Positions 28,861 through 40,534 are shown, counted from the stretch's first letter. The stretch is 64,000 nucleotides of DNA from Halomonas sp. (GCF_011050415.1 NZ_DRFS01000005.1:62001-126000); one strand, 5' to 3'. Translations and numbers: made by a program. The notes: generated by a model not told the origin, from the sequence alone.

Positions 28861-31107
28861 CTAAGCGAGAGTTTGTGGATCGATATCAATCGACCAGCGC
28901 ACCTTGCGTGCCTCGCGATTGGCTTCCAGCCACTGCACCAGCCAGCTAACGGCGGGGTGTAACTGGCTGCGTTTATCTGCGGCCAGCATAACGTGTAAAT
29001 GGTAGCGATTCTGGCGTCTTTCCATGGGGGCGGGCACCGGGCCAAGGCAGCGGGTAGCCACACCTGACGCTTTTAACCATTGGCGTAGGGCATGGGCTGC
29101 CTGTTGCGCCATGGCTAAGGCAGCCTCCTCTTTGGGGCTTTCGATACGTAGCAGGGCCATAAAACAGAAGGGGGGGAGCTGGGCGATGCGCCGCTCTTCA
29201 AGCATGTTACGCGCCAGCGCCCCGTAGCCGTGTTCGGCCAACTGGCCCAAATGGGGGTCGTCAGGATGCAGTGTTTGTACTAGCACACGGCCAGGGTGGG
29301 CGGCACGACCGGCACGGCCGGCGACTTGCTCAAGTAGCTGAGCGCTGTGCTCCAAGGCACGAAAGTCAGCGGCGTAAAGCCCGCCATCGGCATTGACGAC
29401 GACCACTAGCGTTACGTGGGGCAGGTGGTGGCCCTTGGCAAGCATTTGGGTGCCGACCAGTACGCAGGGTTCACCCCGCTGAATCTCTTTTAAGATTTGC
29501 TCAAAGCTATCCTTTCGCCGAGTGCTGTCGCGGTCAATGCGGTAGACGGTGGTTTTTGGGAACAGCGTTTGAAGGGTCTCTTCCGTGCGTTCCGTACCAC
29601 TCCCCAGGGCGCGCAAATCACCGCTGCCGCACTCCGGGCAGGCATCGGGAAGGGCGCGGCGACTATCGCAGTGGTGGCAGGCCAGCATGGCGGGTTGGCG
29701 GTGCAGGGTCATGCGCGCATCGCACTGGCCACAATCCGCCATCCAGCCGCAGGCGTGGCAGGCGAGCGTCGGCGCAAAGCCTCGGCGATTGATAAAAATC
29801 AGCACCTGCTTGCCAGCACTTAAGGTGCTTTTAATCGCTTTTATAGCGCCGGGTAGCAGGCCGCCTTGGCGATGCTGGTGGCGTAAATCAATCAGTTCCA
29901 GCTTGGCTGGCGGGTGGCGGCTAGGGCGTTGGGTGAGACGAAGATGGCGGTAAGCACCGCTAAGCGCTTGATGCAGACTCTCTAGGGAAGGCGTCGCACT
30001 GCCCATCAGGAGCGGAATTTTATGATAGTGGGCGCGCGCCACGGCCAAATCACGGGCGTGGTAGCGCAAGCCGTCGTGCTGTTTGTAGGAGCCGTCGTGC
30101 TCTTCATCGACAATAATCGCACCGGGGTTGGCCAGCGGTGTGAAAATCGCCGAACGGGTGCCAATAATAATCAGTGCACGACCACTGGCAGCGGCTTCCC
30201 ATACGTCTAGTCGCTCGGGGTCGGTAAGGCCGGAATGCAGCGCCACCACGGGAACGCGAAAGCGACTGCGAAAGCGCGCAAGGGTTTGTGGGGTTAAGCC
30301 AATTTCCGGCACCAGTACCAACGATTGCTTACCTTTTGCCGCCACGGCTTCAATAAGCTGTAGGTAGACTTCTGTTTTGCCACTGCCGGTGATGCCCTCA
30401 AGCAAGCAGGGGTGGTAGCCGTCGAGTTTTTCATGCAGCCCTGCCAGCGCCGTGGCCTGTTCACGATTAAGCGGCAGGGCGGGGGTTGCGAGTAAGCTAC
30501 CGCTCGGCGGACTGGGGGCGGTGAGAATATGTTCCTGGCTGGATGCCAAGCCTTTCTTTTCTAGCGCTAATAATTGGTCTCGGGTAAATCCATGGGCACT
30601 AACCGCGCGGCTGGGCAGGCCATGGGGGTGTTGGCGCAGCAGTGCATAGAGCTCAGCTTGCTTGGGCGCTCGGCTAAGAATTGCGTCTGCATCTTCGCCA
30701 CGGGACAGCCATAACGTCTGTGTGCGGCCCGCCATGGGATGGCCCTGGCGTAGCCTTGCGGGCATCGCATGGTGCAGCGTATCACCCAGGCTATGCTGGT
30801 AGTAACGGGCAGCAAAGCGGCAGAGCCACAGCCAGTCTTGCGGCAGTGGGGCGTCATCGAGGGTTTCGCTAATCGCCCGCAGTTGGTTGGGGGCAAGCTC
30901 ACTGTGGTCGGCCAGCTCAACGATGACCCCGACAACATCACGGCGCCCAAAGGGTACCCGAACGCGTAACCCCGGTTGCCAGCCTCCAGCAGGCGTCGTT
31001 TTGCACGGCAAGTAGTCAAACAGGCGTCGCAGCGGCGACGGCAGTGCCACTTTGAGCACTTTTGTGGACACTTGTGTCGGTGGCCGCGAAGAAACAGAAT
31101 CAGGCAA
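28861..31107 (-). CDS. priA: Primosomal replication-restart helicase PriA
   Basis: This 748-residue helicase restarts stalled replication forks by loading DnaB. The N-terminal DNA-binding domain (ALPSPLRRLFDYLPC) is followed by Walker A GITGSGKTEVYL near residues 237-248, DEEHD, and two zinc-binding Cys clusters (CHACGWMADCGQCDARM, CHHCDSRRALPDACPECGSG). GTQMLAKGHHLPHVTLV and QVAGRAGRAAHPGRV are helicase motifs. Translation probably begins at a TTG (31105-31107) with GGAGG four bases before it. Its start overlaps the predicted rpmE promoter on the other strand. Confidence 0.96.
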   Translation of the reverse strand: MPDSVSSRPPTQVSTKVLKVALPSPLRRLFDYLPCKTTPAGGWQPGLRVRVPFGRRDVVGVIVELADHSELAPNQLRAISETLDDAPLPQDWLWLCRFAARYYQHSLGDTLHHAMPARLRQGHPMAGRTQTLWLSRGEDADAILSRAPKQAELYALLRQHPHGLPSRAVSAHGFTRDQLLALEKKGLASSQEHILTAPSPPSGSLLATPALPLNREQATALAGLHEKLDGYHPCLLEGITGSGKTEVYLQLIEAVAAKGKQSLVLVPEIGLTPQTLARFRSRFRVPVVALHSGLTDPERLDVWEAAASGRALIIIGTRSAIFTPLANPGAIIVDEEHDGSYKQHDGLRYHARDLAVARAHYHKIPLLMGSATPSLESLHQALSGAYRHLRLTQRPSRHPPAKLELIDLRHQHRQGGLLPGAIKAIKSTLSAGKQVLIFINRRGFAPTLACHACGWMADCGQCDARMTLHRQPAMLACHHCDSRRALPDACPECGSGDLRALGSGTERTEETLQTLFPKTTVYRIDRDSTRRKDSFEQILKEIQRGEPCVLVGTQMLAKGHHLPHVTLVVVVNADGGLYAADFRALEHSAQLLEQVAGRAGRAAHPGRVLVQTLHPDDPHLGQLAEHGYGALARNMLEERRIAQLPPFCFMALLRIESPKEEAALAMAQQAAHALRQWLKASGVATRCLGPVPAPMERRQNRYHLHVMLAADKRSQLHPAVSWLVQWLEANREARKVRWSIDIDPQTLA

Positions 31108-31136
31108 TTGGCCTCCGGCGTTAGTTTTGCTAGAAT
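31108..31136 (+). promoter_or_regulatory. Candidate sigma-70 promoter of rpmE
   Basis: TTGGCC, 17 bases, TAGAAT. It begins one base outside the priA start codon. Transcription from here (about 31143) would give rpmE a 5' leader of about 165 bases. Confidence 0.5.
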
Positions 31137-31165
31137 ATGCGACCGCTCAATCTTAACGACCTGTA

Positions 31166-31206
31166 TTTAAGGGCTGTCTTTTTAAGGTCTGCCTTTAAGA
31201 ACTATC
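31166..31206 (+). repeat. Three imperfect 13-base direct repeats in the rpmE leader
   Basis: TTTAAGGGCTGTC (31166), TTTAAGGTCTGCC (31181) and TTTAAGAACTATC (31194) follow the pattern TTTAAG-N2-CT-N2-C at 15- and 13-base intervals. They lie inside the predicted untranslated leader of rpmE. They could be protein-binding sites on DNA or RNA; no known box fits. Confidence 0.5.
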
Positions 31207-31307
31207 GTAACGAAAGAGTGCCTAACCGGTTAGTCGTTTTTTTCCAAACCCGTATGCGGTGCCTGGCACGAGATCAGGTGGCGGCATATAGCTTCGTGAG
31301 GCTCGAG

Positions 31308-31523
31308 ATGAAACAAGGTATCCACCCGAATTACAACACGGTCACCGCTACTTGTTCTTGTGGTGCAAATTTCCAGGTCGGTTCTACCTCTGGTCAGGAC
31401 TTCAATCTGGATGTGTGCTCCAACTGCCACCCGTTTTACACTGGTAAGCAGAAGCAAGCGACTACTGGTGGTCGTGTAGAGCGCTTCAACAAGCGTTTCG
31501 GCGCTGCTGTTAAGCGCGGTTAA
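31308..31523 (+). CDS. rpmE: 50S ribosomal protein L31
   Basis: This 71-residue protein is the zinc-binding form of L31. The four zinc cysteines are at 16, 18, 37 and 40 (ATCSCGANF and [13 protein letters not shown]), and [12 protein letters not shown] closes the conserved core. The start at 31308 gives the family N-terminus [10 protein letters not shown] and has GAGG six bases upstream. The same frame is open from 31137, but that part is the likely leader. A strong terminator follows. Confidence 0.96.
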   Translation: MKQGIHPNYNTVTATCSCGANFQVGSTSGQDFNLDVCSNCHPFYTGKQKQATTGGRVERFNKRFGAAVKRG

Positions 31524-31581
31524 GACCCATAGGCTTATCCAATCGATAGGTCTAGATCGCAGGTACGCTGTGTACTCGCGC

Positions 31582-31609
31582 AAAACCCACGCCTCGGCGT
31601 GGGTTTTTT
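31582..31609 (+). terminator. Intrinsic terminator of rpmE
   Basis: AAAACCCACGCC-TC-GGCGTGGGTTTT, a 12-bp stem with a two-base gap and continuing T-run. It may rearrange to a four-base loop. Confidence 0.9.
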
Positions 31610-31785
31610 GTTTTCTACTATGCTGTTTTATGGAAAATCCTTCCACAAATGCTGCGATACAGCAATAAGTAAAGCATTATGGGTGAAGGGTTTTTGCATA
31701 AGATTCAGCAAATATCTACTAAAAGTAACGAATATGAAGCTAAAATTCGGTTAAACGATCGTTTTGTTATGAGTTGACGACGCGC

Positions 31786-31814
31786 TTGAGACGCATAGGT
31801 TTTTTCTATATTCT
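31786..31814 (+). promoter_or_regulatory. Candidate promoter of the malic enzyme gene
   Basis: TTGAGA, 17 bases, TATTCT. If real, transcription would start near 31820, which excludes an ATG at 31818 and supports the ATG at 31854. Apart from this and the terminator at 31582-31609 I see nothing in the 330-base gap 31524-31853. Confidence 0.4.
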
Positions 31815-31853
31815 GAAATGACTTATCTACTTTATGTTAACTGGACTCTGACC

Positions 31854-33125
31854 ATGACGGATGCAAATAAGCAGGCTGCTTTGGATTATCACGCGAAACC
31901 CATTCCTGGAAAGCTATCGGTGGAGTTGACCAAACCCACCGCGACCGCACGGGATTTGGCACTGGCGTATAGCCCAGGCGTGGCTGAGCCAGTGCTTGAA
32001 ATCGCCCGGGATGCGGAAAATGCCTACCGTTATACCGGCAAGGGTAATCTGGTAGCCGTTATTACCGACGGCAGCGCTATTCTTGGTCTTGGTAACCTTG
32101 GCCCATTAGCGAGTAAGCCAGTCATGGAAGGCAAGGGCGTGCTGTTTAAGTGCTTTGCTGGCATCAACTCGGTGGATATCGAAGTCGATGCGGAAAGCCC
32201 GCAGGCATTTATCGATACGGTTGCGCGCATCGCTGATACCTGGGGCGGCATCAACCTGGAAGATATTAAAGCACCGGAGTGCTTTGAAATTGAAAAAGCG
32301 CTGATTGAGCGCTGCAGCATCCCGGTCTTCCACGATGATCAGCACGGTACCGCGATTGTGACTGCGGCAGGCATGCTGAACGCATTGGATATCGCCGGAA
32401 AAAAAATCGAAGACGTTAAAATTGTCTGCATGGGCGCCGGTGCAGCGGCTATTGCTTGCATGCGGTTGCTGGTCTCGTGTGGTGCCAGTAAAGAAAATTT
32501 GGTGATGCTTGATCGTCGCGGTGTTATTCACTCCGAGCGTGAAGGCATTAACGAATATAAAGCGGAATTCGCCCGCGATACCGATATGCGCACCTTAGAT
32601 GATGCTATCGACAACGCGGATGTCTTTATCGGTTTGTCAGGCCCAGGGCTGCTCTCCGCAGATCAGGTCAAGAAAATGGCGCGAGATCCGGTGATTTTTG
32701 CCTGCACCAACCCAGACCCGGAAATTCATCCGGACGTTGCCCGTGCGGCACGTCCTGATGTGATCATGGCCACTGGCCGCTCGGATTTTCCGAACCAGGT
32801 GAACAACGTACTGGGCTTCCCGTTTATCTTCCGTGGTGCGTTGGATGTACGTGCCACGCGCATTAATGAAGAGATGAAGCTGGCCGCGGTACACGCGCTG
32901 AAAGATTTGGCCCGGGAGCCGGTGCCTCAAGAGGTGCTAAATGCCTACGAGCGCACTGAAATGAGCTTTGGTCGCGAGTACATCATTCCGACGCCGGTGG
33001 ATATCCGCCTGCTAGCGCGCATTTCCTCTGCGGTTGCTCAGGCCGCCGTTGATTCTGGCGTGGCGCGTAAGCCATACCCTGCGCACTACCCGCTGCAGTC
33101 TATTAACGACGTCTACGGCGGCTAA
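31854..33125 (+). CDS. Malic enzyme, short form without PTA domain
   Basis: This 423-residue enzyme oxidatively decarboxylates malate to pyruvate with NAD(P)+. The N-terminal catalytic domain has PGKLSVELTKPTATARDLAL, YSPGVAEPVLEI, and GINLEDIKAPECFEIE with acidic metal ligands near FHDDQHGTA. The Rossmann motif is MGAGAAAIAC near residue 195. It lacks the C-terminal phosphotransacetylase-like domain of E. coli MaeB, so it resembles the shorter bacterial enzymes. The start at 31854 gives MTDANKQAALDYHAKP, as in Pseudomonas relatives. Cofactor preference cannot be read safely. Confidence 0.92.
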   Translation: MTDANKQAALDYHAKPIPGKLSVELTKPTATARDLALAYSPGVAEPVLEIARDAENAYRYTGKGNLVAVITDGSAILGLGNLGPLASKPVMEGKGVLFKCFAGINSVDIEVDAESPQAFIDTVARIADTWGGINLEDIKAPECFEIEKALIERCSIPVFHDDQHGTAIVTAAGMLNALDIAGKKIEDVKIVCMGAGAAAIACMRLLVSCGASKENLVMLDRRGVIHSEREGINEYKAEFARDTDMRTLDDAIDNADVFIGLSGPGLLSADQVKKMARDPVIFACTNPDPEIHPDVARAARPDVIMATGRSDFPNQVNNVLGFPFIFRGALDVRATRINEEMKLAAVHALKDLAREPVPQEVLNAYERTEMSFGREYIIPTPVDIRLLARISSAVAQAAVDSGVARKPYPAHYPLQSINDVYGG

Positions 33126-33144
33126 TTCGCTGCGCTGGTCATTA

Positions 33145-33172
33145 GTTACGCCCGCTTCTTAGCGGGCGTAAC
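33145..33172. terminator. Bidirectional terminator between malic enzyme gene and tesB
   Basis: GTTACGCCCGCT-TCTT-AGCGGGCGTAAC is a perfect 12-bp stem between convergent genes, followed by TGTTTT on the plus strand. Confidence 0.75.
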
Positions 33173-33192
33173 TGTTTTGCGATGTTGCCTAG

Positions 33193-34592
<1,400 letters not shown>

Positions 34593-34619
34593 TGGCCACC
34601 CTTGCTTATCAGAGGCTTG

Positions 34620-36083
34620 CTAGTCAAGCGGTGGCACAAGTTCGAACAGGAAGAGCGGGTCATCGCTGACCGGTGTTTGCTCCAGTTGAAAAAACTGTTG
34701 GCGACTGCGTTCCACGTATTGAATCATTTCGTAGTAACGGCGGATATTGCGCACATAAATAACCGGTTCGCCACCGCGGGCGTAACCATGGCGCGTCTGG
34801 CTGTGCCATTCGCGCTGCTGCAACAAGGGTAAGGCTGCGCGCACGTCTTCCCAACTGTTAGGGTCGCCGCCGCGCATTTCGGCGATATTGCGCGCATCGT
34901 ATAGATGGCCAAGGCCAACGTTGTACGCGGCCATGGCCATATACAGACGATCATCACCGGTAATGTTTTCCGGCAGGCGGTCTTTAATGCTGCGCAGATA
35001 ACGGGCACCGCCATCGATACTCTGGGCCGGGTCGCGGCGATCACTAATGCCCATTTCACTGGCAGTAGGGTGGGTTAGCATCATGATGCCACGAACGCCC
35101 GTGGGGGAAACTGCCTCCGGATCCCAGTGAGACTCTTGATAACCCACTGCCGCTAATAATTGCCAATCAAATGCTGTTTCTCGAGCTGCTTGCTTGAATA
35201 GCTCCGTGTACGCGGGTAGGCGTGAGTCCAGGTGGGATAAAAAAGTGCGGGTGCCAACATACTCAAGGTAGTCATCGTGGCCAAAGTAACGGCTGACGAG
35301 CCGATCAAGCGTGCCGCTTTCCTGTAAGTCTTGTAAAAAATTATTGGCGGCCTCCAGTAACCCCAGGCCTCGTCCAGTGGGTAGCGCCCAGGCCATTGAA
35401 AGCGGGTCACCTAGCGTAAAGCCACGCTCAACGTTCGGGAAAAACAACCGGTTTAAGCGGAACTGATGTTCGAAAATGACCGCTGCATCCAGCGTGCCGC
35501 TTTCAACGCGGGCAAGTAGTTCGGCAACCTCTAGTTCATTTGACTCTTTCCAGCTCAAGGCAGGGTGAATGCGCTGTAAGTTGCGCAGCGCTTCCCCTGT
35601 TCCTGCACCACTGAGCGTGCCAATTTCTAACCCCACCAAGTCACTGGGTGCCTGAATGCCGTTAAGGCCGCGTCTGTAGACCACCAAAGGCTGCATCTGA
35701 AGAATCGGTCGGGTGTAGTGGATTCCCGGTGTATTCGGTAGCAGCGGCAGTGCTGCGGCACCTAAATCACCTTTTTCACGCACGGCAGGCAGAACAGTTT
35801 CTGGGTAGTGGCTGGCGTCAAGATTAAGACTTACTCCTAAATAGTCGGCAAAGCGGTGCATTAACTCATACTCAAAGCCGGTAGGGCCTTGGCGGCCTTG
35901 GTAATAAGTCGTGGGAGCATTGCGAGTGTGAACAGTAATGAAGTCTTTTGCTTTGATATGCGTAAGCTGCTCGCCAGGGGGGACGAGAGAAAAGGTCGGT
36001 ACCATGACCAGTAGCGTCATAGCGATTAGCGCATAATAAGCGCTGGCGCGGGCTACAAAATGTCGGCAAATCAACGTCAGCAT
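34620..36083 (-). CDS. mltF: Membrane-bound lytic murein transglycosylase F
   Basis: This 487-residue envelope protein cleaves peptidoglycan glycan strands to anhydro-muropeptides. An N-terminal hydrophobic signal or anchor (about residues 13-33) is followed by a family 3 solute-binding-like regulatory domain (about 45-270) and a C-terminal SLT domain, whose catalytic Glu is in GYQESHWDPEAVSPTGVRG. The AYNVGLGHL motif is typical of lytic transglycosylases. No lipobox Cys is evident. It is divergent from purL and convergent with tadA, as in E. coli. Confidence 0.95.
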   Translation of the reverse strand: MLTLICRHFVARASAYYALIAMTLLVMVPTFSLVPPGEQLTHIKAKDFITVHTRNAPTTYYQGRQGPTGFEYELMHRFADYLGVSLNLDASHYPETVLPAVREKGDLGAAALPLLPNTPGIHYTRPILQMQPLVVYRRGLNGIQAPSDLVGLEIGTLSGAGTGEALRNLQRIHPALSWKESNELEVAELLARVESGTLDAAVIFEHQFRLNRLFFPNVERGFTLGDPLSMAWALPTGRGLGLLEAANNFLQDLQESGTLDRLVSRYFGHDDYLEYVGTRTFLSHLDSRLPAYTELFKQAARETAFDWQLLAAVGYQESHWDPEAVSPTGVRGIMMLTHPTASEMGISDRRDPAQSIDGGARYLRSIKDRLPENITGDDRLYMAMAAYNVGLGHLYDARNIAEMRGGDPNSWEDVRAALPLLQQREWHSQTRHGYARGGEPVIYVRNIRRYYEMIQYVERSRQQFFQLEQTPVSDDPLFLFELVPPLD

Positions 36084-36165
36084 GGCGTCTTGTCGGCATA
36101 AAACAAGCTGCCACGATACCCAGCCAGGGTCATGCTGTCACCTTGTTGATTTCGTGTGACCGCCG

Positions 36166-36252
36166 CTTTCCAGTATCATAGGCACTTTCCGGTATCATAT
36201 AAGTACGGCCGCATAGCGGTCCGGTGATTTCCCTGCTCGAATTTCCCTGCTC
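36166..36252. repeat. Two tandem duplications upstream of purL
   Basis: CTTTCCAGTATCATA (36166-36180) recurs as CTTTCCGGTATCATA (36185-36199) at a 19-base period. ATTTCCCTGCTC (36227-36238) recurs exactly at 36241-36252 at a 14-base period, ending 15 bases before the purL ATG. A short CCGC-ATA-GCGG hairpin sits between. No E. coli-type PurR operator is visible. Confidence 0.6.
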
Positions 36253-36267
36253 TAGAGGCTTCAGGAT

Positions 36268-39200
36268 ATGCTCGAACTGCGAGGCGCGCCCGCCCTTTCT
36301 GCCTTCCGTCATGCTCGGTTATTAGCGGTGTTGCGTGAACGAGTGCCCGAGGTGGAAGCGCTGTCTGCCCACTATGTTCATTTTGTCGATGTTCACGCCA
36401 ATGATCACCACGAACAACTGGATGACGCCTCCCTCGAGCGTTTAGCTCAGCTACTCGATTATGGCACTCACACGAGCATGGAAGTTCCCGACCATGCCCA
36501 GCGCTTTTTGGTGGTACCCCGTTTAGGTACCCAGTCGCCATGGTCGTCGAAAGCCACCGATATTGCCCACAACTGTGGGCTGCGTCAGATTAGCCGCATC
36601 GAGCGCGGCATTGATTACCGGGTAAGTTTCACCGCGAGCCCGAATGAGGAAGACCTTTCTGCGCTGGCCGCTCTGCTACATGACCGTATGACCGAAACGG
36701 TACTGGCCGATGGGGCGGATGCCACTAAGCTGTTTGCCCAGCACGACCCTGCTCCACTAGGGAGCGTGGATATTCTGGAGGGTGGTCGAGAAGCATTGGC
36801 AACGGCCAATCAGGCACTGGGGCTGGCGCTGGCAGAGGACGAAATCGATTATCTGGTAGATGCTTTTAATGAGTTGGGGCGTAATCCCAGCGACGTTGAG
36901 CTGATGATGTTTGCCCAGGCCAACTCCGAGCACTGCCGCCATAAGATTTTCAATGCAGACTGGGTGATCGACGGCGAGCCACAAAGCCACTCGCTGTTTA
37001 AGATGATCAAGAATACCTTTGCGTCATCTCCCGATAATGTTCTTTCAGCTTATAGCGACAACGCGGCGGTCATTAAAGGTAGCCAGGCGGGGCGCTTTTT
37101 CGCCACACCGCTGACGGGAGCTGGTGGTGAGCGTGCGTTATATGCCACCCACCAGGAGCCTATTCATATCCTGATGAAGGTCGAAACCCACAACCACCCG
37201 ACGGCGATTGCCCCATTCCCAGGGGCTGCAACGGGGTCGGGTGGTGAGATACGTGACGAAGGCGCCACCGGTATTGGTGGTAAGCCTAAAGCAGGGCTTT
37301 CAGGCTATACCGTTTCCAACCTGCGCATTCCTGAGTTTGTGCAGCCCTGGGAGGCGTTTGATTACGGTAAGCCCGATCGCATGCAGTCGGCGCTTAATAT
37401 TATGCTCGACGGCCCGATTGGTGGTGCTGCGTTCAATAATGAGTTTGGTCGCCCCAACCTAACCGGCTATTTCCGCACCTACGAGCAGGAATCGCTTAAC
37501 GACGGCGGCATTGAGCGTCGTGGCTTCCATAAGCCGATTATGCTGGCCGGTGGTTACGGTAATATCCGTGCCCATCACGTTCAAAAGGGCGATATTCCGG
37601 TTGGCGGCAAGCTGATTGTCATGGGCGGGCCGGCGATGCTGATTGGCCTGGGTGGCGGCGCGGCATCAAGCATGGCGTCCGGCACCTCCAGTGCTGATTT
37701 GGATTTCGCCTCGGTGCAGCGTGAAAACCCCGAAATAGAGCGCCGTGCTCAAGAAGTTATCGATCGCTGCTGGGCCATGGGCGATCACAACCCAATCCGC
37801 TTTATTCACGACGTGGGTGCCGGTGGGCTTTCCAACGCGCTGCCGGAGCTGGTGAAAGATGGCAATCGCGGTGGCTGCTTTGACCTGCGCGCAGTGCCCA
37901 ATGCCGAGCCAGGTATGAGCCCGCTGGAGATTTGGTGCAACGAAGCCCAAGAGCGCTATGTACTTGCCGTTGCCCCTGAAGATTTGGACACGTTCGATGC
38001 CCTGTGCAAACGCGAACGCTGCCCCTATGCAGTGGTCGGTGAGGCACAGGAAGCGCATCACCTTGAAGTGCGCGACGGCCACTTTGACAGCAAGCCGGTG
38101 GATTTGCCGATGAGCGTGCTGTTTGGTAAAGCGCCTAAAATGCAACGCGAGTTTGAGCGTAACGAGCCTGAACTTTCCGGGGTGATGCTGGATAACCTTG
38201 ATCTACGCGAAGCGTTAGATCGCGTATTGCGGCTACCCACAGTGGCCTCCAAAAGCTTTTTGATTACCATTGGTGATCGCTCAATTACCGGCCAAGTGGT
38301 GCGCGATCAAATGGTCGGCCCCTGGCAGGTGCCGGTGGCCGATGTAGCGGTCACCACGGCGAGTTTTGACAGCCATGTGGGTGAGGCCATGGCCATGGGT
38401 GAGCGCCCGCCGGTAGCGTTGATTAACCCCGCGGCCAGCGCCCGTTTGGCGGTCGCTGAGGCAATTACCAACTTGGCAGCAGCACCGATTGCCAAGCTTA
38501 GCGATATCAAACTCTCTGCCAACTGGATGAGTGCGGCCGATCACCCTGGCGAGAATCAGGCGCTGTATGACGCCGTCTATGCTGTGGGTATGGAAATGTG
38601 TCCTGCGCTTGGCATTGCCATTCCCGTGGGCAAAGACTCAATGTCGATGCGTACGTCTTGGGTGGATGAGAAGCAAGAGGGCGAAAGCGAAGAGAAGAGT
38701 GTCACCTCGCCACTATCGCTAGTCGTCACCGGCTTTGCTCCGGTCACCAATGCGCTGGCAACGCTAACGCCGCAAATCAACCTGGATCAAGACGAATCTG
38801 ATCTGATTTTGATCGATCTGGGTAACGGCCAGAACCGCTTAGGTGGGTCTGCCTTGGCGCAGGTTTACGGCCAAGTGGGTAATGACTGTCCTGACGTTGA
38901 CGACCCGGAAGATATTAAAGCCTTCTTTGAAGTCATTCAGGGTCTTAACCGCGACGGTAAGCTACTGGCCTATCACGATCGTAGCGATGGCGGTCTGCTG
39001 GTGACGCTGCTGGAGATGGCCTTCGCCGCCCATGCAGGGCTTGAGATCAAGCTCGACTGGATGATTGATGAACCGGTTGAAGCATTGAATGCACTGTTCT
39101 CGGAAGAGCTGGGGGCGGTGATTCAGGTCAACCGCAAAGACACCGAAGAAGTGCTGGCGCAGTTTGCTGTGGCCGGTATCGAAACCTGCGGCGTGATTGC

Positions 39201-40218
39201 CCGCCCGCGTTATGACGACCAAGTGCGCGTTACGCTGTTTGAAGAGCCGCTGCTGGAAACCACTCGCCAGATTACCCAGCGTACCTGGACAGAAACCAGC
39301 TACCGTATGCAGGCGCTGCGCGATAACCCAGAATGCGCTAAAAACGAATTCGATAATCTGCTCGATAGCCGTGACCCCGGCCTTTCCGCAACAGCGACCT
39401 TTGATATCAACGACGATATCAGCGCGCCCTTTGTGAATACGGCTAAGCCTGCCATGGCCGTGCTGCGCGAGCAGGGCGTTAACGGTCAGGTGGAGATGGC
39501 CTGGGCCTTCGATAAGGCTGGGTTTGAGGCGGTGGATGTGCACATGAGCGACATTCTGGAAGGGCGTGTGTCGCTTGATGAGTTTAAAGGCCTGGTGGCC
39601 TGTGGCGGCTTCTCCTATGGCGACGTGCTGGGCGCTGGCGGCGGCTGGGCCAAATCGGTGCTGTTTAATGAGCGCGCTCGTGAGCAGTTCGCGGCGTTCT
39701 TCGCCCGTGAAGATAGCTTTTCGTTGGGCGTGTGCAACGGCTGCCAGATGCTGTCACAGTTGAAGTCGCTGATTCCCGGTGCTGAAAACTGGCCGACGTT
39801 TGTGCGCAATGAGTCTGAGCAGTTTGAAGCGCGTGTCTCCATGGTGCGCGTTGAGAAGAGCCCATCGATTCTATTGGCCGGTATGGAAGGCTCCAAGCTT
39901 CCCATTGCCGTGGCCCATGGTGAAGGACGGGCGGAGTTCCGCGACAGCGCCCACCTGCGCAGCATGCAGTCGAGCAGCCAAATTGCCATGCGCTATATCG
40001 ACAACTATGGTCAAGTGACCACGCGTTACCCAGCAAACCCTAATGGCTCGCCCTCAGGCATTACCGGCCTGACCACGCCGGATGGTCGCGTCACCATTAT
40101 GATGCCGCACCCCGAACGTGTGGCGCGGGCTGTCACTAATTCCTGGCGCCCTGCAGAGTGGAATGAAGATGGTGCCTGGTTGCGCTTATTCCGCAATGCG
40201 CGTGTCTGGCTTAACTAA
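36268..40218 (+). CDS. purL: Phosphoribosylformylglycinamidine synthase
   Basis: This 1316-residue enzyme converts FGAR, glutamine and ATP to FGAM in purine synthesis. It has the large single-chain form: an N-terminal PurS-like domain, two FGAM-synthase core halves ([47 protein letters not shown], then [11 protein letters not shown]), and a C-terminal glutamine amidotransferase with the nucleophile Cys near 1155 in GVCNGCQM and the catalytic HPE in [11 protein letters not shown]. It is slightly longer than E. coli PurL (1295). It is divergent from mltF. Confidence 0.97.
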   Translation: MLELRGAPALSAFRHARLLAVLRERVPEVEALSAHYVHFVDVHANDHHEQLDDASLERLAQLLDYGTHTSMEVPDHAQRFLVVPRLGTQSPWSSKATDIAHNCGLRQISRIERGIDYRVSFTASPNEEDLSALAALLHDRMTETVLADGADATKLFAQHDPAPLGSVDILEGGREALATANQALGLALAEDEIDYLVDAFNELGRNPSDVELMMFAQANSEHCRHKIFNADWVIDGEPQSHSLFKMIKNTFASSPDNVLSAYSDNAAVIKGSQAGRFFATPLTGAGGERALYATHQEPIHILMKVETHNHPTAIAPFPGAATGSGGEIRDEGATGIGGKPKAGLSGYTVSNLRIPEFVQPWEAFDYGKPDRMQSALNIMLDGPIGGAAFNNEFGRPNLTGYFRTYEQESLNDGGIERRGFHKPIMLAGGYGNIRAHHVQKGDIPVGGKLIVMGGPAMLIGLGGGAASSMASGTSSADLDFASVQRENPEIERRAQEVIDRCWAMGDHNPIRFIHDVGAGGLSNALPELVKDGNRGGCFDLRAVPNAEPGMSPLEIWCNEAQERYVLAVAPEDLDTFDALCKRERCPYAVVGEAQEAHHLEVRDGHFDSKPVDLPMSVLFGKAPKMQREFERNEPELSGVMLDNLDLREALDRVLRLPTVASKSFLITIGDRSITGQVVRDQMVGPWQVPVADVAVTTASFDSHVGEAMAMGERPPVALINPAASARLAVAEAITNLAAAPIAKLSDIKLSANWMSAADHPGENQALYDAVYAVGMEMCPALGIAIPVGKDSMSMRTSWVDEKQEGESEEKSVTSPLSLVVTGFAPVTNALATLTPQINLDQDESDLILIDLGNGQNRLGGSALAQVYGQVGNDCPDVDDPEDIKAFFEVIQGLNRDGKLLAYHDRSDGGLLVTLLEMAFAAHAGLEIKLDWMIDEPVEALNALFSEELGAVIQVNRKDTEEVLAQFAVAGIETCGVIARPRYDDQVRVTLFEEPLLETTRQITQRTWTETSYRMQALRDNPECAKNEFDNLLDSRDPGLSATATFDINDDISAPFVNTAKPAMAVLREQGVNGQVEMAWAFDKAGFEAVDVHMSDILEGRVSLDEFKGLVACGGFSYGDVLGAGGGWAKSVLFNERAREQFAAFFAREDSFSLGVCNGCQMLSQLKSLIPGAENWPTFVRNESEQFEARVSMVRVEKSPSILLAGMEGSKLPIAVAHGEGRAEFRDSAHLRSMQSSSQIAMRYIDNYGQVTTRYPANPNGSPSGITGLTTPDGRVTIMMPHPERVARAVTNSWRPAEWNEDGAWLRLFRNARVWLN

Positions 40219-40259
40219 CCATCGGCTAGTGCGATGGACTAAGCGATTGGATTCGCAGT

Positions 40260-40282
40260 CACGGCGGCTTTCAGCCGCCGTG
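40260..40282 (+). terminator. Hairpin terminator after purL
   Basis: CACGGCGGCT-TTC-AGCCGCCGTG is a perfect 10-bp stem followed by TTCTATT, between convergent purL and the zinc-ribbon gene. Confidence 0.65.
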
Positions 40283-40297
40283 TTCTATTAAGCGCAG

Positions 40298-40534
40298 TTA
40301 AGAAGTATGCGAAGCGGCAAGAGGCGGCTCATCTGCTTTTGAAGGGGGCAGGCCCAGTTTCGCCTCCAGCGTCTCAAGCTCTTGGCGGTAGCGCTCGACG
40401 ATGTACTCGTAGCGGCCAAAGTCGTGGCCACAGTCCATACAATACACATGGGCTTTATCACGACGGGTAGCAGGTAAACGTTTTAGTCTGCTGCTGCATT
40501 TAGGGCACTCAGGGCTGAAATGATTGTTTGTCAT
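40298..40534 (-). CDS. 78-aa zinc-ribbon protein
   Basis: This short protein has a zinc-ribbon in its N-terminal half: CPKC at residues 10-13 and CMDC at 32-35, with KRLPATRRDKAHVY between. The C-terminal half is a predicted helix (YIVERYRQELETLEAKLG) and an unstructured tail. It is not a recognised family with a known function; a nucleic-acid or protein interaction role is plausible. It is divergent from radD, separated by 126 bases. Confidence 0.75.
   Translation of the reverse strand: MTNNHFSPECPKCSSRLKRLPATRRDKAHVYCMDCGHDFGRYEYIVERYRQELETLEAKLGLPPSKADEPPLAASHTS

Noticed and set aside
31137-31307. N-terminal extension of the L31 frame
   Set aside because: L31 proteins begin at MKQGIHP-type sequence. 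The upstream codons are better explained as a leader.
34620-36083. MltF as another stand-alone binding-protein sensor
   Set aside because: The binding-like domain is part of MltF, since an SLT domain with the catalytic Glu follows in the same chain.
37666-38145. Minus-strand 159-codon frame inside purL
   Set aside because: It lies wholly within the conserved PurL core on the opposite strand, with no ribosome site.
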